A stretch of DNA of 64,000 bases. Origin: Calliphora vicina (taxonomy: Eukaryota > Arthropoda > Insecta > Diptera > Calliphoridae). Position 1 is the stretch's first letter, and each line of letters opens with the position of its first letter. The position numbers were made by a program, and so were the translations under genes. A model generated the notes under the pieces. The model saw only the letters and a list, made by a program, of their open reading frames with translations, was not told the origin of the DNA and ran no database searches. The stretch lies in the NCBI RefSeq assembly GCF_958450345.1, contig NC_088782.1, forward strand, positions 110,266,358 through 110,330,357, written 5' to 3'. Below, piece by piece: positions 11,961-24,139 of this stretch.

Positions 11961-13640
11961 GACAGCTTCAATTGCTGGTCTTTATAAAGTCTAAAATTAG
12001 CTTCAATTCTTGATCTTAGATAAGATTCTCTTCTTATGGAGTAAATGTCTTTGTTCGTAGTTTCGTAAGTCTTAGATTAGCATCAATCATAGGTCTTTAT
12101 AAAGTCTAAGATTAGCTTCAATTGTAGGTATTTTTAAATTCTTAGATTAGCTTCAATTGTAGATCTTAGATTATCTTCTTATGGAGTAAATGTCTTTGTT
12201 CGTAAGATAACCTTCAACTTTTTTTAAAGTCTAAGTTTAGCTTCCATCGTAAATCTTTGATAAGATTATCTTCTTATGGAGTTTCGTAAGTCTTTATTAG
12301 CTTCAATCTCAGGTTTAATTACAATCTTAGATCAACTTCAATCGTAGATCTTTATAAAGTCTTAGATTGGCTTCAATCGCAGATCTTAGATAACACTCTC
12401 TTCCTATGGCGTTAATGTCTTTGTTCGTAGTTTCGTAAGTCTTAGATTAGCTTTAATCCCAGTTTCTTTATAGTCTTAGATTAGATTATATAAAGACTTA
12501 GATTAGCTTCAATGATAGGGCTTTACATATTCTTAAATGAGCTTCAATCTTTATAAAGCCTAAGATTAGTTTCAATGACATAAGTGTCTTTGTTCGTAGT
12601 ATTAGATCAGCTTCAATCCCAGGTTTTTTGTAGTCTTAGATTAGCTTGAATCGTAGGTCTTTATAAAATCTTAAATGAGCTTCAATCGTAGGTCTTTATA
12701 AAGTTTAAGATTAGCTTCAATCGTAGATCTTATATTAAATAGATTCTCTTCTTATGGAGTAAATTTGTTCGTAGGTTGGTAAGTCTTAGATTCGCTTCAA
12801 TCGATTGTCTTTTTAAGGTATTAGAGTAGCTTCAATCGTAGGTCTTTATAAAGTCTTTTACAGGTTTTAAGGTAAGTCTTAGATTAGCTCGATTCTTAGA
12901 TCTTTATAGAGTCTAAGAGCAGCTTCAATCTAAGGTCTTTATGTATTCTTAAATTGGCTTCAATCGTAGATCTCTATAGAGTCTATGACTAGCTTCAATC
13001 GTGGGTCTTTATATATTCTTAAATTAGATTTAATAGTAGATCTTTATAAAGTCTAGGATTAGCTTCAATCGTTGGTCTTTATAAAGTCTTAGAATAGCTT
13101 CTATCGTAGACCTTTATAGAGTCTAAGATTAGCTTCAATCGTGGGTGTTTATATATTCTTAAATTAGATTCAATCGTAGATCATTATAAAGTATAGGATT
13201 AGCTCGTATCTTAGGTCTTTATAGAGTCTAAGAGCAGCTTCAATCTAAGGTCTTTATGTATTCTTAAATTAACTTCAATCGTAGATCTCTATAGAGTCTA
13301 TGACTAGCTTCAATCGTGGGTCTTTATATATTCTTAAATTAGATTTAATCGTAGATCTTTATAAAGTCTAGGATTAGCTTCAATCGTTGGTCTTTATAAA
13401 GTCTTAGAATAGCTTCTATCGTAGACCTTTATAGAGTCTAAGATTAGCTTCAATCGTGGATCTTTATATATTCTTCAATTAGATTCAATCGTAGATCATT
13501 ATAAAGTATAGGATTAGCTTTAATCGTAGGTCTTTTTAAAGTCTTAAATTAGCTTCAATCGTAGGTCTTTTTAAAGTCGTTGATAAGCTTCAATTGTAGA
13601 TCTTTATAGACTCTAAGATTAGCTTTGTAATTAATCTCTC
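11961..13640 (+). repeat. 35-bp satellite block 1, + orientation
   Basis: The monomer reads GGTCTTTATAAAGTCTTAG then ATTAGCTTCAATCGTA, 35 bp in total. The first part (11961-12800) has longer variants carrying an extra segment (CTTCTTATGGAGTAAATGTC). The second part is regular and has a nine-monomer higher-order repeat: AGAGCAGCTTCAATCTAAGG at 12916 recurs at 13231, 315 bp or 9 x 35 later. The same monomer forms the blocks at 42, 46, 49, 58 and 63 kb. Confidence 0.95.
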
Positions 13641-14067
13641 TCTAAACAATCCATCCAAGAAGCCCCCTGACCACTCCTCCACTTGGAAAAGAGGATAACA
13701 TCATGGAAAAGGTCACCCCCTGGGAGAAAAAAGGTAGGAATCAAAGATCAGCAAGGTTCCCCACCACTACACCAAATACACAGAGGTCGTTGTTTCTAGG
13801 CAACGCCAGATGGCAGCCCCATTATCCTAGACCAGCTACAGCAGACCAATCATCTACTTAGCTGGAACAACAACCATTTAAACTGATACAAAAAAAAATA
13901 CCAATGGATCTAATGGCAACATCGTACATGGAGACGCACGATACTCCAATAACTAGGACAGTGCAATCTACATGGGAAATATGCGAAAAACAACTGCAAC
14001 AATTCGTATAAGATGGAGATGCTTTGTGGAAGCCAAATGCATCCAAGTGGGGTAATGGAGAAAAACA
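13641..14067. other. GC-richer non-satellite insert inside satellite block 1
   Basis: About 430 bp of higher GC sequence interrupts the satellite, which resumes at 14068. Fragments such as CACTCCTCCACTTGGAAAAG look unlike the surroundings. All frames contain stops. It could be a transposon or retrogene relic; I do not recognise it. A 62-codon ORF on minus (13858-14046) is cysteine- and serine-rich but unconvincing. Confidence 0.5.
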
Positions 14068-14175
14068 AAAACGTTAGCTTCAATCACAGGTTTTTTTAAG
14101 TCTTAGATTAGCTTCAATCTCTGGTGTTCATAAAGTCTTTATAAAATCTTAGATTATCTACAATTCAGTTAAGTC
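14068..14175 (+). repeat. 35-bp satellite, distal fragment of block 1
   Basis: Three degenerate monomers (GTTAGCTTCAATCACAGG, TAGCTTCAATCTCTGG and a final AAATCTTAGATTA) continue the 11961-13640 array beyond the insert. Confidence 0.85.
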
Positions 14176-14274
14176 TTTTTGCATAGGATAACATAGAGAC
14201 GAGACGCAATTGTCAAAAACTTAAGTCTGTTGTCAAAAATCTAACTCTTGCAACATGCAAGTCAATGTATTGAC

Positions 14275-14998
14275 TAGGGTTTTTAATTTTCCGACCTTTT
14301 TTGATTCCCGGCAATCGGGAAATTTTTTTCAACATTCCCGGGTACCCGGCTATTCCCGAAATATATAATGATACTGTAAATTAGGAATATTATAGCCAAA
14401 TTTCATATAAAAACTTAGTGTTATAATTATTAAATATCAGAGCTTCAAAGAGCTAATTAATAAAATTTGAGATTAATTCAGTAAAATCTTAATCCGTAAT
14501 TAAAAAATGTCAGCCTTTCATTCCATAAATCCTATACTAATATTTAATTTTTTAGATTCATTCCAAAGCCTTTGTTTAAACTGAATTAATTATTCAAACT
14601 CTGAATGATTAAATTTTTGTTAAATCAAATCATTTACAAAATTAATTGAAAAAATTGTCTTAAGCCTTTTTTTTGTACTAGATTCTAATTGAAGAAAAAT
14701 TTTATCATTTAATAAATTTTTGAAGCTATTTTGTTATGGATTTGAAGAAATTAGAATGATTCAATAAGAAATAAATTCTATAAATAATGAATTCTCTTTT
14801 TAAATTTTCATACGAAAAACAACAAATAAATAATAATAATAAGCGGTCTATTATTGCCAAGATATAGGCAAAAAACTGTAAAAAACTTTTCACTGGTTTT
14901 GGTGAAAAAAACAGAGTTCTAAGTTGTTTTCTATGTATTTTCGTAAGTTTTTAATTCCCGGGAATCGGGTACTGAAAAATTGGCAAAATTGTAGATTA
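14275..14998. mobile_element. hAT-like non-autonomous element with 8-bp target duplication
   Basis: The 724-bp element starts TAGGGTTTTTAATTTTCCG. Its right end, read inverted, is TAATCTACAATTTTGCC followed by a matching CGATTCCCGGGAATT region. It is flanked by a direct repeat GTATTGAC (14267-14274 and 14999-15006); the match can be extended by two bases (to GTATTGACTA), so the exact edge is ambiguous. hAT elements make 8-bp duplications and their tips often fit YARNG, which the left end (TAGGG) does. Subterminal CCCGGGAATCGGG repeats occur at both ends. No transposase ORF. A truncated second copy is at 38457-38931. Confidence 0.75.
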
Positions 14999-15295
14999 GT
15001 ATTGACTAATCGGAGTGTCTCGTCTCCATATACAATTCTCTATGTCTTAAATTAGCTTTTTTCGTTGGCACTCAGTATAAATTGATATGTCATTCAGGAA
15101 TGGAAAGTCGACTTTTTGTTGGGTATCAAAACAATTTTAAAATAGTTTTTATTATATTTTTAAGTCGCCAAAAGGAAAATTTTTACTATAACAAGAATGA
15201 ATTCTCCAAAAATGTTTTAATAACTCCTAAACACATGGGATGTGAAAACTTTTAGCACCTTTCCCGAAATATCAAGACAAAGTAATAATAATTTA

Positions 15296-15437
15296 AGCTG
15301 GCCACACACGGAATGATTTCTACGCCTGATTTGTGATTGAAAATTTTCAATTACTTATGATTTTGTTCGCGCACAGCCCCATTAACAAGTCGAACACGAA
15401 CAAATCACACTCACAAATCACACGCGTGTGGGCAGCT
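15296..15437. mobile_element. 142-bp MITE with TTA target duplication (PIF/Harbinger-like)
   Basis: The left end AGCTGGCCACACACG pairs with the right end CGTGTGGGCAGCT, with further inner pairing of GATTTGTGATTG and CAAATCACA. Direct TTA copies flank the element (15293-15295 and 15438-15440), as expected for PIF/Harbinger insertions. It is non-coding. Confidence 0.75.
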
Positions 15438-15440
15438 TTA

Positions 15441-17095
15441 CCAGTTTACTATGATTTTAGTTTCATTGCCCTTTATAAAAATAATCTGGCAGCTTTTAAC
15501 ATAAAAATATTATTTTAAGTGGATTTTTATGAAGTGCTTGTACGATCATGTTTGTTTATAAAAGCAATATTGTTCGCACTGACAACATATTGTTATTGTT
15601 TATTGTCAGGCACTAATAAAGACAAAAATACAACAGCAACAACAACAACAAAAACTTGGCTTAAATATTATCTTGGTTTCTTAATAGCAAATGAAACAAA
15701 CCAACAAAAAAAAAGTACGAATACAAACCATAATATTCGGTAGTAATAACTCTACTACTACATAATCGTATTAATAACCATATTAATTGTTGTTGTTGTT
15801 GTTTATTAACAACAACAAAAAATAATAAAGAGTAAAATCAAGTATAAAGTACACAAGAGAAGTTATGAAGAAGAAGAAGAAACAGTAGAAAAATAACAAA
15901 AACAAAATGACGTCAAGGTAAATAAAGTGTGCTCGAGAGTGTGTGGTAGGGGAGATTTTCGCATTCACCATAAATTAACAACTGTTACAATAACAACAAA
16001 CCCAGCAGCAGCAAGTAGTAAGTTAAAAATAATAACGTCAATTCAATACGTTTTTTTTAAGATTTTAAAGTGTGTGATAATAACAATTTAAAACTTTTTC
16101 ATTAATGTACTACCACGCATTTTAATTATAACAATAATTTTCTTATTTTTTTTAAGATTTAAGTTACATTTTTTGCTTATCACTGTTGTTTTAAGTATAT
16201 TGCCATTTTTTTTTCATTTTGGGAGGACAAACACTTTAAAAAAAACTTTTTTTTTTAAATATTTGATAACAATTTCTTTTTGTTTCACTTTTTTTTTTTA
16301 AAAAATGTACAACTTCGTTGGAAAAATAGAAAAAAGTCGAATAAAAAAACCAAACAAAAACAAAGTAACAATGCAAAATTATTAGCAAAAAAAAAAAAAT
16401 AATAAAATAATAACAATAACAATTTTGTATATGTGTGTTTGTACTCATTTATGGTTATTATTAAAAAATGATAATGAATTTGTTGTTGTTTTTTTTGTTT
16501 TTATTTTATATCAATTTTGTCGTTAAGAAAACACCAACAATAATAACGAAAATAAGTAATACGAGCTCTTGTTTTGTTTTAAATAATCGTTATTGTTGTA
16601 TTCGTATCGTATCCGTACCACCGTTACCGATCTGCTGAGAATTTGCACGTCTACTAAATTATGTTTCTCCCAGATTGGTAGTTTGGAGGTCTTCGTCTCC
16701 CCACAAATTTCACACACACTCACACACTCAAGTAATAACAAAGCAACAACAATAAAATTATGATTTGAGATGAGAGTTTTTATACCTTCCAAAATAATAC
16801 AATAAAAACGAATGTTAAGCACAGTGTGGTTGAAGCCAGAGTCGGCGTTTGTATTTTTTTTGTGGTCACTGTGTGTGAGTTGTTCCCCCATACGTGGTTT
16901 TCATATGCGTATTAAGGGTTACCATCAATTCTTTGGAGTCAAGGAAGTTTTAAGTAGCATTCAAGGGAAAATGAAAGAAATTCATCAAATTTTGTAGTTA
17001 AATTTAACCATACAATTTATTCTGGTTGAATTTTCGAAATTAAATCTAACTTTAGGTTAAATTTATATCGTTGATGGGGGTAAATAAGTTTATAT
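15441..17095. other. AT-rich, CAA/TTG-rich region without confirmed genes
   Basis: It contains homopolymers and simple trinucleotide runs, including (TTG)n facing AACAACAACAA at about 15788-15817. A less AT-rich patch at 16600-16720 may be promoter or 5' UTR sequence of an unseen transcript. The minus ORF of 122 codons at 16523-16891 reads through low-complexity sequence and is not supported. The CAA/AACAAC bias resembles fly 5' UTRs, but no transcript can be assigned. Confidence 0.45.
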
Positions 17096-17099
17096 TAGA

Positions 17100-18240
17100 G
17101 AAATTTCCTGGAATATGAATATTCAGAACAGGATTAATAAGGACTATGTGGCCATCTACTCCTGCAAAAAGGCAATTGTTACTAACTGGGGTATTATGAC
17201 GAAAGGTATCAATTGGATCTTCAAAGCAGTCGTTAGGCCGTTGAACGAGTTCTAAGGACTATCGCGATACTGATTACAGGCGCTATAAGGTCTACCTCCT
17301 CTAAGGCACTTTTTACTATTCTAAACAGGTTACCAGCGGATGAGATGGTGATACAAATGGCTCTCAACTTTGCTGTGAGACTAAATGCAAGTTGTTCATG
17401 GTCTGGTAAGGACCTTGGACACTCTAGGATACTGAATTACTATGGGCACATACATGGTAATGTCGATTACTGCATCGCAAAACCTTTTTTCGATAGACAT
17501 TTCTATATTATGATGATGATGATGTCATACGGATGATGGCTCTAATAGGGGAAATAGGGTCAAATAGGTGGAGGTTTCTATATTGAAAACTTTGGGATAA
17601 AATCCTACTTTAGGCTACCTAGCTTCTGTATTGTACTAGCGAGACATTCTAGGATAACGCTTATATGGGTCCCTGGACACGATGGAAATCAGGGTAATTA
17701 TATAGCAGATGATTTGGCCAAAAGGGATATGATCGACACCTTTTCTGGTATATCCCTTGTTAAATGCAAGATGGCTGTTCAGCAGAAACTATATGAGACT
17801 GCACAAAACAGGTGGACTAATGAAACTTCCTGTGCTATAGCGAGGTCAACTTGGCCCGTATATGATGCCAGCAGGACGAATCTACTTATAGAATACCGTC
17901 GTGAGCAAATAAGGCAAATTGTCTCCTTAATTACAGGACACTGTTTAATTGGAACACATGCTAGAAGAATGGGCCTACGGTACAATGATTACTGTAGAAA
18001 CTGTCATAATGAAGAAGAGGAAGAGACTGTGTATCACCTTTTCTGCCAATGTCAGAGTTTAACAAACCTGAGGGAACGCATCCTAGGTTTTCCATCCTAT
18101 CATGCTTGGATTAGCTATCAAGGATAAATCTTAGACGAATCTAATCCTTCATCCGAGAAACCGGCTGGTTTAACTTGGAGGCAACGGAAGTATTGTAAAT
18201 ACTCTGCAGTCTACCCTTTGGGTATCACAATGAGATCAGA
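17100..18240 (+). pseudogene. Non-LTR retrotransposon relic: RT tail, RNase H, Cys/His tail
   Basis: Several frames together cover the end of a non-LTR ORF2. The block ALFTILNRLPADEMVIQMAL (about 17307-17366) and the following AVRLNAS match the post-RT region; GHSRILNYYG follows at about 17417. RNase H motif WVPGHDGNQGNYIADDLAKR lies at about 17667-17726. The longest intact piece (17714-18127, 137 codons) carries LITGHCLIGTHARRMGLR and a C-x2-C-x(11)-H-x3-C pattern (CRNC...HLFC). Stops and frameshifts break the upstream part, so it is not autonomous. The clade (R1/LOA/I/Jockey group) is not resolved. Confidence 0.85.
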
Positions 18241-18346
18241 TTTGAATGGACCCAAGTGAGCTTGAAGGAGAGCTGCTCATGGAACCTAACATAGAGAAAC
18301 TTTCAATAAGTTTCGAATACGCATCGGACAGATCCAGGAAATGATG

Positions 18347-18593
18347 CACAGAGAAAACTGATTCGTTGTCAGCAACAAAATTTGTATCCCATCGAATGAT
18401 TCTGTCCTAGAGAACGAATTTTCCTGTTGTTGGTACAAAATTTTAGAAGTGGAACAAAACATTGGATGCTCCAACCGAATTTCTTCTTTGTCAACTGACT
18501 TTCAGTTGATATAACCGAAAAATTCTATGTGTGCAACCGAATCATTCGATTGGCAACAAATTCAGTTGCTACTATGAATCTGTTTTCTCTGTG
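18347..18593. mobile_element. 247-bp MITE with CACAGAGAAAAC inverted ends
   Basis: The left tip CACAGAGAAAACTGATTCG is matched in inverse by GAATCTGTTTTCTCTGTG at the right end. The interior repeats AACCGAAT and CGAATGATTC/GAATCATTCG motifs, with inner symmetry. No clear target duplication is seen. A second copy without its right terminus lies at 53729-53948. The superfamily is unknown; the CAC start leaves Transib as one possibility. Confidence 0.8.
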
Positions 18594-18630
18594 AGCTCTT
18601 AAAATAATGTTTAATCGAAAGAAATTTTCG

Positions 18631-18985
18631 TTCACATCTTCGTTTACGATCATTAGCTATGTTCAGGTCTATCAATGTGCGAGTGTCTGATAATGATCTA
18701 CTCCTTTATAAACACATCCCTGCTGAGAAACTAGAGTATATTAGGAATCAGTAATGTTAATCAGATTATCTTGCTATTGAGACAGTTCAAATTATGTAAA
18801 GAGTTTTCCAACAAGGTTCACATCTTCGTTTACGATCATTAGCGATATTCAGGTCTACGAGTGTCTGATAACGATCTACTCCTTTATAAACACATTCCTG
18901 CTGAGAAATTAGAGTATATTAGGAATCAGTCATGTTAATCGGATCAATTTATGTAAAGAGTTTTCCAACAAGGTCGGGTCGTTGT
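18631..18985 (+). repeat. Tandem duplication of about 186 bp
   Basis: TTCACATCTTCGTTTACGAT at 18631 recurs at 18817 and is followed by the same downstream text (CTACTCCTTTATAAACACAT, GAGTATATTAGGAATCAGT). GAGTTTTCCAACAAGG closes both units. The second unit has internal deletions relative to the first. No coding function is seen. Confidence 0.85.
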
Positions 18986-19189
18986 TGAATTAGAATAAAA
19001 CAAGCTGTGTATGAGTTATTAACGAAATTCATCGTTAGTATGGTAATGAAAAGCACATCATCGTTCGACTATCTTTCAAAGCTTCGCAAGTTAGCACCGA
19101 TCCGAGAAATAAAATATTCAATTTCTCTGAAGCATAAATCTGACTGAATTGTAGCTATGACTTGGATTATGAGACATTGATAACATCGG

Positions 19190-20045
19190 TCAATTGCAGC
19201 TAATTGTCATAGAACTGCAACTTCAGAAAACCCTACAAGAAAAAGTCTGGCGGGATCAAATCACAAGATCATGGAGGATTATGTACGAAATACGATTGCA
19301 CGGATCCAAGAGACTCTGCCACTTAGAGCCAGCTGAATTTGTGCAATGGTCTAGGTTATATTGACTTCGAGAACATCGGTATATTGCGGCTAATTGTCAT
19401 AGACCTTCGGCTTCAGAAAACCCTACAAGAGAAAATCTGGCGGGATAAAATCGCAAGATCTTGGAGGCCAAATTCTCGTGAAAGCAATGGACATTTTCAA
19501 AGGGGGAAAAAACTCTGTGTGGGTAATTGTCATAAACCTGCGACTTCAGAAAACCCCACAAGGAAAAGTCTGGCGGGATCAAATCGAAAGATCTTGGAGA
19601 TCAATTCTCGTGCACATTGCTTGCTTGGGTAATAACGAAACCCTACAAGAAAATGTCGCGGGATCAAATCGCAACATCTTCGGGCCAATTCTCGAGAAAG
19701 CAATGAATAGTTTCAAAGAGGAAAAAACTCTGTGTGGGTAATTGTCATTGGCGGCTTCAGAAAACCCTACAAGAGAAAGTCTGGCGGGATAATGACAGTT
19801 AAATATATGTAAATGGTTTTCAAAGATGTTGAAAACAAACTTTGTATGGGTATTAACGAAATTATTACGATATTCGGTGTCACGAATTCAAGAGACTCTG
19901 CCACTTAGATCCAGCTGAATTAGAGCGATGGCCTGGGTTATGTTGACTTTGAGAACATCGGTCGATTGCAGCTTATTGGCATCGACTTCAGAAAACCCTA
20001 CTAGAAATTGTCTAGCGGGATCAAATCTCTTGTCACTTCAGCGAG
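19190..20045 (+). repeat. Degenerate tandem repeat, six units
   Basis: CTTCAGAAAACCCTACAAGA or close variants recur near 19212, 19411, 19545, 19640, 19755 and 19988. Each is usually followed by GTCTGGCGGGATCAAATCG and AAGATCTTGGAG. Unit length varies from about 95 to 230 bp because of indels. ORFs across the array (up to 97 codons) are by-products of the repeat. Confidence 0.8.
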
Positions 20046-20514
20046 AGATAACCATACTCTCTAATCGTTTGTGTAGAATGTTCATTGTAATAGAACCACA
20101 TATATCCATGTCCTTCAATTCGGAGCAAAATAAATTTGTCATAATTAATCAGTAGAGCTTTCCGTTGATGGTGATGGTCTTGCCAGCGTTGTTTTCTAAG
20201 AAGGATCAATGGAAAACATATTAATAAAGTATCCTGAAATTGACTTCACTTCTACCGTTTCGGTGGATGTATTACTGGGATCTATTACAAAATTTGAATT
20301 TACAAGATCCTAATGGTAAGTTCAAATGACCTGATATTTAAATCGATGCCACTGCGCACAGAACTCCGATAAATTCATCTCAAAGACAAAGACTATTAGA
20401 GCAAATTCTTATAGCAGGATTTGATGTTCCAATTTACCTTAACTTCCTGGATTTATCTACCTGCAAGACTGATGTTTTGCGTTAACGCTATCGATCAGCA
20501 TTGAGTCTAGTCTA

Positions 20515-20780
20515 GAGAGATCGCAGCTATCATTGATGGACTTGTAATTTAAATCAGCAATTAATCTGTATTCTAGGGGCTTCAAAATTAAAGGTTGTAT
20601 TTTTAAACATATTCATGCCTGCTGCAATAGGTCTGAGTTCCGTTAAGGTTTATGAGAGACCGCAGCTATCATTGACGGAAACCAATCTGTATTCTGAAGG
20701 CTTCAGTATTAAAGTTTGTATGTATATTTAGAATATTTATGTTTGCTGCAATAGGTCAGAGTTTCTTTAAGGTTTATGCG
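20515..20780 (+). repeat. Tandem pair of about 137 bp
   Basis: GAGATCGCAGCTATCATTGA near 20517 and GAGACCGCAGCTATCATTGA near 20654 begin two diverged copies. Both continue through AATCTGTATTCT, GGCTTCA and TGCTGCAATAGGTC. Confidence 0.75.
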
Positions 20781-22424
20781 TCTTCATGTTATCCTTGCAC
20801 TTGCTCGTTTCCTCGAACCCAGGACAAATTTAATTATCTTTCTTTGAGTATTAATGTTGTCTTCATGGCCGATTTGGTTAATTTAACTATTATAAAGGTT
20901 TAGAGATTGTTTATTGGATTTTTAACAGATCACATGATGTTTGACAATTCATCACGGACAGACTCACACAGCAACAACTTCTCCAAATTATACAGCTGTA
21001 TTACGAAAATCAGCGTTCTTTGAGAAATGTTTTTCGAGCATCATCGTGCATTTTGGTTTCCGGAACTGTGAACTGGCCGCCTAGATTATGAATATCACAC
21101 CTTAGGATTTTATTCTCTGGGATTATGTGAAGTCAAAAGCCATCTACGATTTAAGACTTGGAAGCGATATACCGGTAGCAATGCTGAAATGAATGATCAA
21201 AAATTGGACCTTTCGGTAGGACCACCTACAGCGCAGCCGCGTTGATTATTTGAATGAAATTATCTTTAAAATGTAAAAGTCTGAGATTGTTCTTAAAGGA
21301 CATAATTAAAGAATTCGACATCCAATTCTATTTTAGGTATTTTACCTAAAATTTGTGTTTAATTATTAATTTACCAGTTAGGTTTCGGAGCCATAGGACT
21401 TTTCACACAGACATTCTATATATATGTGGATTTTAGAGCTGGAGAAGAGAAATTCCTCATACAACCACTGGAAATCTCGAAAGGGTTGTATAAAGAAGAC
21501 TAGGTTTGTTTCCTGGCAGTCATTTAGAGGTTACAATCGTCTGATATCTCGCATATGTGTCTATTTTTGAAAACTTTGGGAAGACTTTCTTTGGAGAGAG
21601 GAGTAAAACAATAGAAAATATGACGAGATCATAAAGGATCATGGCGATAATCAAAACCTAAACACAGAATTAATTTTGTGTCAGTTCTCTTCCCCCTACA
21701 ATGACAATTTGCTATAAATTCTATATTTTTTTTAAACCTTGGCAACTCTGCAACGAGAGCATCATATTACCACTAAAATATGTTTGACGTATTGAGAAAT
21801 CGAGAGTTTTTGAGACATAAATACATTCAACCTTTTGTTATTTCTGTTTTTTGTTTTTTTTTTTTACTTTAACGTTTTAATGCCACTAATAAAGCTGTTT
21901 TGGCCATGCGAATACGTAGATACATACTACCAAATAAAGTGAGTAAATTAATGTGAGTGAGTAGGTGAGTGAGAGCAAACTGTGAGCTAATGAAGTGAAC
22001 TAGCACTACTAAATACTAGAGGTAGGTGTTGTGGGAATACAAAAACAAAAAAAACACCGTCAATGCAAAAACAATACTAATTATTGATTGTTATTTTTAG
22101 ATGGCAACTGTCGCACAAGTTTGACTTGTTTGTTTCAACTAAACAAAATGCTAGAAGGGGGGGGGAGAGAGAGGAAAAGGGGTTTGAAAAAAAATAATAT
22201 TGAAAACAAATTTAATTGAGAGTAAATAAAAGGGAAACTACCAAAAAAATATTGAAAATGCAAGGCAGTATGGGTAAGTGTTTAAAGAACAAGGAAATGA
22301 AGGTAAAAAAAACATAATTAATTGCAATGTTTATTAAAACAGGGACGTTCCTTGAATTTCATTGGAAAGGGTTTCTTATGGCAAATGAATTTGGGTAATG
22401 AAAAAAAAGGTTTGTTGTTATTAT
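20781..22424. other. No confident features
   Basis: No long ORF or domain was found. A GTGAGTGAGTAGGTGAGTGA stretch occurs near 21951-21970 and a G/A-rich run near 22156-22190. The 21000-21660 part is less AT-rich and may be old transposon sequence, but no motif is convincing. Confidence 0.45.
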
Positions 22425-23930
22425 CTATATATATAATGGAGTAACGTTACTGACTGACTGACTGATTCATCATCGCACAGCCCAAACGACTGAAGCTAGA
22501 ATCATGAAATTTTAACTGTGGGTTCCTCACTCCCTAAAACGATCCGATAAGAAGGGATTTTTGGAAATTCTAATGTTTAGGAGGTAAAAAAGGTAAAACG
22601 GGTAAATTCGGTAACCTTATATCTTCAAAACTAATAAAGATACAAAAAAACTTAAAATTGCATGTTACTCGATTTAAAAAATAAGCTGACAGGTGTTTCG
22701 TACTTTTTGGAAATTCGAACCTTTTAGGGGAGAAAACGAGTAAAAACTGTATTTTGGTACTTTTTTTGGCACCCTATTTACCTTTTAAACCAATAAACAT
22801 AGAAACACATTTTAAATCGTATTCTTTACTTAACAAAAAATAAAAAAATATAAGTTTGGTACTTTTTGGAAATTCAAAGTTTATTTTTGGTACTTTTTCA
22901 TAAAATATGTTTTTCTATAATTTGACATAGACATACGAATATTTTATTAAGAATTCCCACCACGATGCAGATTTTTAATTGAATACAATTTTACCACCGC
23001 AATGGGGATAAAAAAAGGACCAAAAAGGGGATAAAATTGGGAAAATACATTTTATTTGAAATTATTAAGGCAATTTTGATAATTTTTTTTAAAATTGGCT
23101 CCAATAACAGGCTGTTATTTGGAACTCGAGTGAATAGGTGTATATTGGTCCAAATCTGGGTAAACAGTTTGGTACTTTTTTTTAAAACATATTTTTTCTG
23201 GGGCACATTAATACAGATTTCAATCGTTTGAGACATGTCTGTAGCATAAACAATTTTGGCAAAATGGAGTATTTTTAAATTTCAAGCTTTAGGGGTGTTC
23301 AAGGAGGAAAAAGGGAAATTGATACTTTTCTCCTAATGGTACTTTTTCAATATTTTAAATTATTTCACTTATCGACATTAAAGTTAGTTGATATGCATCT
23401 GAGAGAAGTTAATGTTAGGAATAGGGGATCATATTTAGGTACCAAAATGTGAGAACTGAACTATAGGTACTTTTTTGTTCTTCTAATGGTACTTTTTGGA
23501 AATTTCTATAACAATGAACTGAGAAACATGAAGTTAAGCATATATGGTCCTAAGTGAGTGAGAATTCCAAGGTTAGACATTTTGGTACTTTTTCTTTAAT
23601 CGAATGGTACTTTTTGTATTCTCTTCACCAATGAACCTAGAAACATGAAATAAATCTTATATCGTTCTCTTAATAAAACAATAGTGTATAATTTTTTTGC
23701 CATTTCGAAATAATTGAGTTTAACATTTTTGTATTAATAGACATCTGGAACAAAAGTAATATTTCAACTGATATTTTGACCCACATTGTGGAAGTAGAAT
23801 ATTGTTTTATTGAGGGAACGATATGGACCTAAGCGAAAGGAATTAATTCTACAAGTGGGGACTTTATCATAATTTTTCATTAATCTAATTGTACTTTTTG
23901 AATAGTCTTAATAATGGACCTAGCTAAATT
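22425..23930 (+). repeat. Dispersed repeat family A, copy 2, with repeated GGTACTTTTT motif
   Basis: The first 565 bp match the inverse of bases 1-540. The element seems to continue to about 23930 because the same GGTACTTTTT motif recurs throughout (near 22757, 22858, 22887, 23171, 23337, 23467, 23488, 23584, 23604 and 23888), often followed by GGAAATT. No ORF above 81 codons exists and no protein motif was found. The start carries TGACTGACTGACTGATTCAT. The right boundary is a guess because the other copy leaves the window. Confidence 0.65.
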
Positions 23931-24139
23931 AAAATAGCAATCAGATGGAAGATTTCAAAGATTTGATTCAATCTTAGCCCCTAATTTATAAACAGTTTTT
24001 AAATTTATCAATGATTTATAAAAGAAATTTTGTATGGAAATTTTTGTTTTATTAAACTGTTATCTGATGGTACTTATCTAGTCCAAGTTTTGCTGCAAAT
24101 TGTAAATCTTTTTGTCTTCAATTACTTGTACATATATGT

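Noticed and set aside
16523..16891. 122-codon minus-strand ORF with CxxCG-like pattern (CEICGE)
   Set aside because: A single CxxC in a low-complexity frame with no partner motif; the surroundings are simple-sequence DNA.
1..22990. Inverted copies of family A as long terminal repeats of one huge element
   Set aside because: They are in opposite orientation, 22 kb apart, with unrelated DNA and several independent elements between; two dispersed copies is simpler.
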